The translations under genes and the position numbers were made by a program. A stretch of 64,000 nt of DNA from Prostheceraeus crozeri (taxonomy: Eukaryota; Platyhelminthes; Polycladida; Euryleptidae). This document shows, in pieces, positions 1-11,700 of the stretch; the stretch's first letter is position 1, and the number at the start of each line of letters is the position of its first letter. The stretch lies in contig CAJQUW010001409.1 of the NCBI GenBank assembly GCA_907163375.1, forward strand, positions 310,001 through 374,000. Direction: 5' to 3'. The notes beneath the pieces were generated by a model, which was not told where the DNA came from, did not search any database, and saw only the letters and a program-made list of their open reading frames with translations.

Positions 1-3000
1 TCGATTTCATCATTTTAATATTAAATAATAATCGACGTTTAACTTTAGGGTTAATTTTAAAAAAAAATTAAAAATTTTATTAAAGAAAGCTACTTTTTTT
101 ATTCAGCAGTCGAAAACACTTATTCACTGAAATTGAATCCTTTAGGCCATGCATTGGACATTTGAATTATTGAGATATAGTTTGCCATTAAAAAGGACAT
201 GTTATGGCAATGCAAGGCCTGACACAACACATATAAAACGTCATTATATCACTGAAGCCTTTTTGTGTGCGCACAAGGATTTGACAATGACTCTTGCTCT
301 TCCGGGTTGTAATTAGCCATCATTATTGTTGTTCACTTTCTCATAAACATCGTTATTTCATTTTCATAATTTTATTGCATCGACTGTAGCCACCCGATGA
401 AAGTCGATGAAAGGCCTTCTGGAAATTGCACAGAAGTCAATAGAATGCTGGTTTTTCTTTTTTGCACCGCGTTCTTATCACGAATTATCCCGGAAAGTTG
501 CTGTTTCAGTAAAACAAAACCTGCTGTTGAAAGGCCATATTGCCAAATAGGTTATTTCAAAATAGTAAACACAATGAAGCTCATAATCTGACTTCTTTGT
601 CTTTTCTTAATCACTTCGTGGAAAGAAAATTAACAGGTTAATTGTTCATTGCTCATCGCAATTGATTTGTCGAAATATCTCATTACAGGCATCCATCACA
701 TGGAAGCTTAATTGTGATCGACGTTCGAATTTCGAAGTAGGAGATACAAAATTTACAGGGATCATGAGCAAAGCAGGGAATCATTGGGGTATCCGTGAAT
801 AATACATGTGTTTGCAAATTAGGCATCAACAGGGAGAAAAGCTGAGACAAATTCGACTGAAATTCACACAAATGTGCTAGCAAAAGTATGGAAGTCAATA
901 ACTTACATGCTTCCTTTTACACTTCTCAGTGAACAATGTAGAAATTAGTAGAAGTAGGTTATATACAGATTGGTAGGACTGAGGATAGACAAGGAATTGG
1001 AAGATATTGACATGCATTGTATTATTGACCCCTGTGCATGTTGAAGAGAATAGAGATGTGGCCGAATATATGCATGCCTTCTAGGGAGAACATTGAAATT
1101 TTAACGGTACCAATTAGACTATTTCTAAATCTTTATTGGCCATTTATCGAATTGATATATTACAGAATATTGCATAGGCATGAAATTCATATTTTATTGA
1201 TGTGAAACGTGTCACTTATCCTACATACACATTGCTGGAAGTAACTAAGTAAATCACATATGTGCTTTGCATGCCGCTATTTCTTATTAAGCTTTAACTT
1301 CGGGTTAAGACTTTGAATGAAAGTGAAATGGCAACTCTTCATCACTTGGCTTTTAACACCAAATTCACATAAATGCCTTGCACCAACGTCAATGCAGCTA
1401 ATTAGAATTTTCTATGCAATCCATCATTTGCAAATGTTGTGTTCAATGCATGTGTTTATGATATTTCCTATCACTTCTCTTTAGATTTACTTTTGGTCAC
1501 AAAATCAGAGCATTTGAAGCATGCGCTTAAACTGAAATGTGATGTACGCTCGTAGGAAAAGACTATTAGTCCAAGCAGCTAGCGCTTTGTTAACGCAATG
1601 GGTTATTGATTATTGATTTATCATATCAAGTTATCTGTGTTTATCTTTTTAAGCTGAAAAGGAGTGATATTGTCCTTAATTTAAGTTAAATGAAGAATGC
1701 ACGCAAACCTACATTCACTTCTTAGATTACAGTGTATAAATGTTTCTACAGGTGTTAGTGGCATTTCACAAATTAAGAGATGTATCCATTATAAAAAGGT
1801 GCACAAACAGATGCGATCTCTTAAATGCATGAATTTGTGAAATGCTTAGACCTAAGTTAGAACTCTAAGTTACTTGAAAGTTCATATGTGAAAATATTTC
1901 TTATTTTTTACGATAAGTTTTTTAGTATGAGTGATTTTGATTTCATTCCGAAAGACTTAGAAATAAGTTATTAAGTGCCTTAAACATTTATCTATTTATT
2001 TTGAATTTTGTATAGCTTAGTAAATGCAATGATTTATAAAATACGATTCTGATTATAGCCAATTTAGATGGTCGAAACATCAATTTGTTATTTCTATTTT
2101 TGTCAAAGATTTGCAGTCTCAAAACTTTTATAAAAGATATGTTTTGTTACTAATATACACTATATTACCAGCAGATAAGCTTATGATCGTATTTAACAAC
2201 CACAATCCTACATCTACATGTACATGCAAATTCAATATTGAAAATGAAGTTATGCAGCACGCATGTAATTTTATCAGAAATGCAAACTAATGCAATTAAC
2301 AAATGAAATTTAGTGATATAAGCAAACAGCGATGACCTAAACTATGCGAGAATGTTATTGATCTTGAAAGGAACGATGAGGCAGAAGTAATCAAATAAGA
2401 TTACAGGAATTTCGACATTTTGACAAAAATTGTGTATAGCTGTAATCAATCTTATAAAAGTCAATGCACGATGATATGTGCCTAACCGCACACACATTTA
2501 AAAGTTGATTAAAAGTGTTATATAAAATATGCGAAGATATTTCTTTACAGCAAGATCACATAAAACTTGCAAAACATGATTGGACATTTCATGAACAGCG
2601 TTTGTTTATTGTGAAAACATAACACGCAGGTGAAGGGTCATAAGATCGCATGTTGGGTACTTGTGATTTAGAAGCTATGATCAATCAAGTTTCATACAGT
2701 CGGAGGTGAGTCGGTGAATCAGAAATTAGGACGAAAAATCTAGCTATGAACTAGCGCTTTCTTGATTTCATTGCTTTCTATTCGGTGTTTGATGTAGTCA
2801 AAACAGTAAAAACAGTAAAAAGATTAAATGAAGCTTCAATGATCACATCTTCAGTGTAATGACTTCTTCAAAACAATCGTGAGATTACGCTGAAATCCGT
2901 TAAGCTATTTCATAACAATAGCATCTGAATACTCAACTAACCAACTTTATCTGTGAGTGTCAACTAGGACAACACAAACACTGAAGCCTTATAAAATCGC

Positions 3001-5495
3001 AAATTGCATTATGCGTAGCCTATCAAAGTGATATTCTCTGCGAATGAATCACAGTCCAGATAGCAAAAATTCGTCACTATCTAATAATAAAGGACTAAAG
3101 CGGATTTGAATACAACGCTACGTCGTGGATATGGGTTGTCAAGACAGTGGCACCTAAACAATGTCGGTTTCCACTGGTTGCCAATGATTGCGGTACCCGC
3201 ACTTTGTAAAGATTCACGGTTACTGTGCTGGCGAAAAAAACCGGCCTTCGGCAGGCGACTGTTTCGATTGACAAATAATTAATTTAGAAACCGGCCGTTG
3301 TCCGGGCACTTTGGAAAAGAAAGTACTTCCTAGATGGCCGATTATTTTAAAAAGCCAATTTGTATTTCTTGTATTTCAGCAATCTAAAAAAACAAAGCTA
3401 CACTATGATGAAACACTAGATGTACCACAATGGGTATGAAACTTGTCCACTACTGCAATGTATATATTTATTCACTTTTTGGGGCCTCAATTCGCATGCT
3501 ATCCTCATTGCCTCTCGGTAGTTCTTCTTCTTCCGTGTCATCGTCTTCAGAGGTCGACATCTCAATGGATTCAGTAAGTCTAGGCCCACACCTTTTTCCA
3601 GTTAGCAAAATGTTCACTCAACGCATAGATGACTCAAAGTCATCCTACATAAGTAAGTGTAAGTAGGAGCTATTTGGAGAATGACGCTAGGCGCCCGAGG
3701 AACGTTTCCTGATGACTTATTTTACTTGATCTGTGATGTTAAATGAAATTGACACTCTTCACATTGAAATCCGCGCTCAATAGCAGCTCCCTAGTCTGAA
3801 GAAAAGATGTAGGTTATTCACAGGGCACGTATAGTAGTAGCTGTTGATCTAAGAGCTGTAACAGATATAAGTAGTGAAGATAAAAATTGGCCAATTGTTT
3901 GGGCATTCAAGCACTATCCTCCAGAAATAGCAAATTTAGAAACCAGCTATCGGTCGGCTGCCTCGGAAAAATAAATAATTGGCCGATTTTTTGCCTGTAC
4001 AGTATTATCATTTCTCTTTAATGCATGCATAAAGTCATTTTGATAAAAAAAATCGTACAATACATCGCAAGAATCTGCAATACTGTCAGGTTTCAGTTAT
4101 TTGATTGTTTTTAAGATTTAGCGACATTGACTTAGATCGGTATCTGACCGTGCAGCTGAAATTACCTTCAACAAACAGCGCTGTTATCCATTCTGGTCCC
4201 ACTAGTCCCACAAGCGAGAAGTCAGATTTCTTTAGACGTTTCCACGATGTCCAAAAGTCATCATAGAAATTCCGCGACGTTTCTTTAAGACGGGTACTAG
4301 AAATTAGACTTTTCGCTTTGTTTAAAGTTGTCGAAATCTTAATTGAAACTGGATTTATCAATCTAGTAACAAATTGCTGTAAATGCAAATTGCATTTGAC
4401 AGAATAGAAACTCAAACTCCTCTCATATTTTATCATCTTAAAGACAACGCTTTCAACTTCCTGCATTTTCACCAGATCTGTCAAAGTTCGACACATGAAC
4501 TGTCGAGATTATGGATGACAAGCATAGTTAACACGCAAAGATTTTACTAGTGCAGTAAAGCTGCTTAGAATTATAATTGACATAACGGTGTTTGTAATAG
4601 TTGTTTAATGTAATTGAAAACAAACAGAGAGGTTAAAAAATCCGTCGATCTTGGGAAGAATTCGGATCGATACCTATTCAGCTCACTACGCCTCATTGGT
4701 TTTTATAAACTACTAAATCGCTTCAAAAAGATGACTTTTTGATATTAGGCCCATTGCTTTCATTATATTTCAATAATGAAAGATACTACTATAATCATCA
4801 AGAAATGAAAAGTCTACTATTACAACTTTTTTGTGTGCTGCACTTGGGAGCAAAATTTTATTTTGAAATGCATGACACCTCAGGACATGAAGTAAAGGAT
4901 GAGTCAAGCCATTCGCAAACTATTCACGACTTGCTTGACTCCTTGAACAGATCCTGCATGAAAATGGAAGAAGTGATGTACAATCACAGGCCTGTCCACA
5001 AATTACACGGGTGACATCTGTTCTGAACCTTTTCAATTAGATTTGCATTAAATTGAAAGATGTTGCCTTTTGAATCACATAAACAAGCCTCTTTCAGACG
5101 CTGTCAAACTTGTTGCAATCTAAGTCACAAAGTTAACACTCCTTCTCATCCCAGTCGCATAGAAATCTACAAATGAGCTTTTCATAAATGTCTGACAAAT
5201 AAGTGCTAGCGATCTATTACAACAATTGCTTCTATTGATGTCTGATTGAAATAAGCTTTCATCACTCAAATAGTCAGAATATGGTATTAAATATGCAATT
5301 TCACAAACAATTGGCATAAACATTAATATGTAACATGCAGCGTATATCATATAAGCATTGTAGCACCCAACTGATACAAACATGGAATGGTTTTAAAGGA
5401 GATAAGCTTCTTGTGAATTTAAAATGTTTCTTATTTGATATCCCAAAATTCTATACCCAGTCCATGACATACCTAAGACATTTTCCTCATTCCAG
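1..5495. other. AT-rich non-coding stretch before first recognised bestrophin exon
   Basis: No gene was recognised here on either strand. The bestrophin start codon, first transmembrane helix and neck should lie upstream of 5496, but no segment resembling them (for example a WWNQ-type motif) was seen, so these exons are probably outside the window. The stretch may therefore be one long intron. Short GC-richer islands with ccgg words occur at about 3160-3345 and 3940-3975 and may be transposon debris. ORFs of 60-136 codons here show no recognisable domain. Confidence 0.5.
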
Positions 5496-5745
5496 GGAGT
5501 TGTCATTGGACAAGGAGAAGAAAAAGCCCGCAAAATTCGCATCTCTTTGCTGCGTTACATGAACTTGGCATGGATCATTATCATGCGCAAAATCAGTGAT
5601 CAAATCGCTATTCGATTTCGAGAGGCAAGAGAGGAAGAAGAGCAGGAGGAACAACTTGAAGGCGAAATGGAGGCAAACGCTACCAAGAAAGATCAAGAGG
5701 AGCTGTTCGTACGAGATATCTTTGTAAATATCAATTGCGATAAAA
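5496..5745 (+). CDS. Bestrophin exon A (RYMNL block plus acidic insert)
   Basis: Acceptor ttttcctcattccag precedes 5496 and donor gtgagt follows 5745, giving 250 nt in phase 0 to 1. Translation begins GVVIGQGEEKARKIRISLLR and continues YMNLAWIIIMRKISDQIAIRF. This aligns with the bestrophin segment G.DE.GR..RRTL.RYANL..VL..R.VS..V..RF. After that comes a run rich in E and Q (about 5620-5745) that has no counterpart in vertebrate bestrophins. A donor-like gtaaat at 5724 was not chosen because only the 5746 donor gives a phase matching the next exon. Confidence 0.85.
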
Positions 5746-8700
5746 GTGAGTGCCAAAATGACTGGATTTCTATGAATTTAAATAGGCAAAACGTCGCAAA
5801 AATCGTTCGAAGCATGGCTTTCTACTTCAACTGGTTTCGATTGGAACGTTTCAGCTTGTAAATTTCCTATCTTCCTCAGGAGATATTGACATGAGAAGGA
5901 AATAGATTTTCAGATAAATTCAAAAACTGTTTCATTATCATTATAAAACTCGAGTCGCATAGAAAATTAGCATTATAGAACTCGAGTCGCATAGAAAGTA
6001 AAAAATTTGGCATGTAGTATTTACATGGAAATCAGAGATTTGGAATCCTAGATCGAAGACCGTTGAAATACGTGTTGCATATTAAGCCCAAACGACCAAT
6101 CTGACATAAGCTGGATTGTTTTAGTTCTTCCTTTTTCCTTTCATGCTCGGTTCTGTCAATATTCTTTAGTATCTTTATCTTTACATTTTGTGTTGGATGT
6201 TCATGCTCATTGCAATTATAAAGAACCACCGTCTCCGTTTTTTGCTAATTGATGTCGAATCGTTACTCATTCATTCTGCTACGTAACGTCCTTGAAGTTT
6301 CCAAAATGTAATGATGCCCACAATTTTGGAAGCTGAGAGCGTACATGATGTTCGAAAATATGTTGCATGCTTTGCTTTGGTAGTATAAGAAAGACCACTT
6401 ATGTTCGATGTAATATTGTGGCTAGGAGAGAGTAGGTCCTATTTCATATGTCTTACAGAGTGTGATGTCACAAAATGAAATTATTCCGTCGCTTGTTTGA
6501 GGATTTTGAGCTGAATAATCCCGCAGGTTAGAAGATGCCAAAACACTGTTGCATTTTCATGGGCGGCTTCCACCACATTTGTGTGGTAACAGATAATAAG
6601 TCTTGTAAAAATGCTTGTTGTTGAAGAAAATAGATTTTGTCGAATGCGTAGATGGATTATAAGGAACCATTAATGCAATTGTTTTCTTATCTTGTACAGA
6701 AGTTGGTTTTCTGAAAAGTTCAGACCGTTCCTTTGATAAGGCGTTTTGAATATGATTTTGAATTCTGCTTTGCGGATTAACCCGCAAAAACTAACCACTA
6801 TGATTATTCACTCTGAATAATAGAGATGAAAGCTGTGAACTACAAACATTGATATTTTGATCTACATGTATGTTTGAATATTGAAATTTTTTGTGTGATC
6901 CTCTTTCTGTGAACAGCAATTTATATTTCAGCAGTAGGGCTTGTTTCATTATTACCTTCATTACAAAAAAGAAGATGCTGCTGAAAGTTAATTATGAATC
7001 ATCAATAGCAATATGAACCTAAATGTCGGTTCGAAATGGACAATCATTCCCCAGGTGCTACGTGCGCTCAGATTTGTTGTGCATTACGGACCTCCATCCT
7101 GATCCACACAACATGTACTACATTGAGATTATTAATGGTGTTTAAACGGATGATGTCTTCCAGCACAAGCATGGCTATGACTATACGTAGTTGCGCTAGT
7201 CGAAGCATATTGAAATGATTTATTTTATTTTGTAAATGTTTTCTTTAATTTTAACTTGACTTTTCCACAAATCTTCTGAAATTCAGATATGTGATGATTT
7301 TTAAAATAGCCAGATTCTCATCATGTAACAGTGATAATGCTCACAAATTAGTATATGCAGCAATATTTACACTTCTGTTGGGCATCAGCGAATTAAATCA
7401 CCTAAACGCTGATAAATTTAGGGATTATTAAGCATGATACTTTTGAACCTACATAATTAACAAATGAAGAACCGGTGGCATCTGCAACATGCAGACAAGT
7501 GATCGTTCAGCAGTTACCTATTCGCTTTCTTATTTTTCTGATTGCCTTATATCCACCGGATGAAATGTTCGGCGATTATTTTTTAATCACTTGACTTATT
7601 CATTCACCATTCAAATTATTTCTTGATACACAGTAAAACGAAACTTTCTACATGTATCGACCTATATCTAAGAAACATTGTTTTCCAGAGGTGAAAAGTA
7701 CATTTCGAAAGTTAATCACTGACTGTGAAATGCGAGCGTTTGAAACGATCGCTGCTGAGCATTATCAGAAATATAAAACTAAATACGATCCAGAATATTG
7801 GGTACCAATGCAATGGGCGGTCAGACTTACACAAAAAGCATTTCTACATGGCTATATATTGGATCCTCGAACAATGGTGATGATCATTGACGTAAGTCAT
7901 TTTTGGATTGTTTTCATTCATGACGATGTATGAGAAAAAACAATGTGGAGAATAGGCCTACAGTCGCAATATTTGCATTGTAGGAGATTGACGTTCTCAG
8001 GGGTCAGTTGCAAACTTTGCAGATTTTCAGCAGCATCATGATTCCACTTGTATATACTCAGGTGAGTGCGAAACCTAAGTTCAACTTCAATTGCAGCATT
8101 ATCATTTTCATCATATTCTATAGAAAGAGATCAGTTATCAGTTTGCCTCGTTTGCCTTCTTCTTTCATCTAACCCTGATTTCAACATCGCTGTAGCTGAT
8201 GACTTTAATGACTTTCCTTGTACTCCACTTTTTGAGGAGGATTTGGATTAAAAAACAAGGTTTATACTCCTAAGTGTGCTAATTCTATTTTAGACAAGAT
8301 ATTTGTTGATATTGAATTTTTTGAAGAATTTGCCACGATCATTTCACCTGTATGTAATTCCGACCATAACTCAGCTTTCCTAAGATCCACTATTAATTTT
8401 GATGATTTTTCAACGATGAGTTTTCCTATGAGTCTCATTTACGTGACTTTGTAACCTGACTATCCATGACAATTTTTTTGAGGTCAGAATAGCCTGTCTA
8501 TCAATGAAATGTGCGATGGTTTTTTCCAATCTTTTTACTATTGTATAAATGCTGTCCCATGTAAAATGATGACAGTTGCCTCACGGGATAAAGCCCTGGA
8601 TTACCGCATTATTGAAACTCTTAATAAATAAGAGATGGGATGCATTCAGAAGGAAGGATTGCCCACTTCATGGCCATTATCAATTCAAAGTGAAGAGTGA

Positions 8701-11700
8701 ATTAATCAAGGCAAAGAAGAATTGAGCGAATAACCACAAGGAAAGTGTAAATGGTCTTTGGAAGGTGGTGAAGGAAATATGAGGTTCTTCTGCCTTCAAT
8801 CCTTTTCAGAAGCTTGGATGTCAATTTTCAAGTAATGAGAATATATTGTCGGCGTTCACACATGAGTTTCAGAAGAATTATAACTCGTCTCTCGATGTTG
8901 AATTGTGTACTCTCGCTGACCACAAGTGGAACTTTGTAATATTGACGGATGATGTATTGTGGGAGTTACTTCGATAGGGCATCCGGAAGGGTTGTGGTCC
9001 TGAGCTGATCCTGTCCGGACAAGTGAAAGTTGGTGCCGATTTCTTGTGTAAACCTCTATTTTTGATACTCAATTACCAAGTATCCACAAAAACGTTTCCT
9101 GAGTGTTTCAAGATATCCTTTGTGCATCCTATTCCCAAAGAAAAGCCCACCCAACCGTGAGTGACATCCGTCATATATCAATGACCTCGGTACTTGCAGA
9201 GATATTTGAGCGACTTGTGTTGTCGAACATCAAAGAAAAGTTACTTTCATTATCTTGTGCAAATCAACATGCATACAGATTGGTCCCTTTGGTTCCACGT
9301 CCAGTGCTCCGGTGGATATCGACAACGGACCTTATTTTTAGATCAGACAGAGAGAGAGACCATAGCTGTACGAGTGATTGGTTTGGATATTTCAAAGGCC
9401 TTCGACAGACTTCAATTTGATCGACTTCTAAATTTTCTAAACACCTCCGGTCTCGGCCATGGCCTTCTATTGTGGCTGAAATCAGATCTGTATGGCAGGT
9501 CTTCAATGGTGAAAATTCAGGGATGTTTGGGGCAGTTGATGTGCGTCACTTCGGAAATTCAGGGATCAGTCTTTGATCCGATTTTGTTCGCCATTATTAA
9601 TATTCGTTCAGAATCTATCCATCGTGTCATATGTGCTGATGATTTGATTAGCATCGAAATAATTGAGTCTGTTTCACAATGTGCTATTTCATCGTATGTC
9701 ATGAAAGAAAAATTCACGAGTGTCGGACTTACACTCATTGTAATGAAAAGTCAGCAACCTCTTGTACAGAAATCAAAGTTAAAAGTTTGCTTGTTTCCTT
9801 CTTACGTTCAGAAAGGTGTCACAACTTCGTCTACTGGCTTTCTGTGAAATTTTTTCATGGCAGTTTCAAATTAGTGACATTTTAAAGCGTGCCTCTCAAC
9901 GTCCTTTTATAATTCGATGTTTGAAAAATGCATCTAATCGAGAGTTAAAAGTAATCTACCATGCAATTGTGACATCTCTTTTTATGTATGCTTTTCCGGC
10001 TTATGGCAAACTGTCGAAGACGTGATGATGTGCACGCTCTAGCGCTTTCAAAAGCGTGCCCATCGTCTAATATGTGGAACCGGATGTAGTACGTACCTGT
10101 ACAGTATTCCGTCCTGTTCATATCCGTTTTAAAGAGCAATTAATCAAGTTTTTACATTGTTGCGAGTGTAATTTGTCTCATCCCCTGCATGATGTTATTC
10201 CTGAAAGACTTCCCCAGAAGCAGTCAAAGGATCCCGCTGTCCTCAACTCCTAGAAGATCTTGTGCTTTTTTGCCTTGGTCTTGTACCCTTTCAAATGGAA
10301 TGCCATCTTTCAATTAAGTTGCATTTTCGACCTTTCATGTACGTGTCCTTTCTTTTTCTTATTTCTTTATCTATTTATTTTGGTGATTTATGTGTATATC
10401 TGTAAATTGAGTATTCATGAAAGTATTGAATTGCATCGTCATTGTACGTAATCATCCCTTGTACTATTGCAATCGACCAAATGTGATTCTCCTCTTTTGA
10501 AAATATACGATTCTCTCTATCTTATGGCCAACAAATAAATAGTGTAGTGTTATACTTCTATATTGAAGAAAGTCTATTTCCTCAATCTAAACCGACTTTC
10601 ATGAATTTCCATTTGAAATTGATGATTATTATCACACTAACTCTGCTCTCCCATAGGAACCACTTTAAGTGAATTCCAATGTGTTAAATTTAAAATAGAT
10701 TATAAATTTGCTTATTTCCTCTAGCATTATAACTTATTAAGCCCTAATCCGCAGCACGGGTTTAGGGTCTATGGGTTATGTCCCGGAATAAGTAATGGAG
10801 CAGGTCATCTGATCGTGTCTTTTTCCAGATCTAGCGAAAAGGAGAGCAAATTACGTGCCAGCCAATCACGCACTGAATGGGGTCATCAGTGAAGTGGAAC
10901 ACTGCTTTGCTAGAACAGCATCCCCCGAGTTGAATTGATCGATCTTCAGTTTTGCATTAGTTAGTTACTCAGCATTCATACACCAATCCTAACAATGATC
11001 TTTGGTGACTGCAGCGGATATGTGACGGTGTGCACGGCAATGTCGCTCGCCGATCAATAGAAGGGGAATTCCACGTAAACGGGTCACTCCAGTGATATTT
11101 TTAGATTCGCTCAAATTTGATGAAACTCAACATACATAGACATAATACCCAAAATCACCATGAGCAAGTCCCAATTATTCAATGGTTCTATATGTTCTTG
11201 ATCACATTTTATATGACTGCAAGCAAAATAAAGCGACAATAACGGTGTGATACTAAATTTTACATTTTCTCAATCCAAAGTATGAACTTCCTAAATCATG
11301 GATTAAACTCAAAGTGACTTACACGCCATAGAACGCCCAAAATAAAATGACCATGAGTGCAAGTATAGCCTGCAGCAGAAATAGGAAGCGACAGCATTAT
11401 TCATGATGAATTTTAGTGAGTTTTTTCGACCAAAAATCTCAGACTTCAAGACGCATAATAGTCATGTCATGATGTGTTTCTGCTATGTATATTACATGAC
11501 GTAAAATTTACCGGTATGTTGTGTAGTTTATGTTGTAGAATAAGGCAAGGCGAATTTATCGCTATACTGACGTACAATAATGAGATTCAAATATATTTCT
11601 AATCATTCAGATCTCTGCAATCTGCACTAACATGAGAAATCTGATATTCTACAAATGCGTATTGGTTATGAAAATATATTTATTACCTGAACATTTGCGG

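Noticed and set aside
4086-4496. 136-codon minus-strand ORF
   Set aside because: Long for chance, but no recognisable domain, no supporting splice or neighbour context, and AT-rich DNA yields such frames.
5724-5729. Alternative donor gtaaat for bestrophin exon A
   Set aside because: Would leave a phase that does not fit the acceptor at 7689; the gtgagt at 5746 does.
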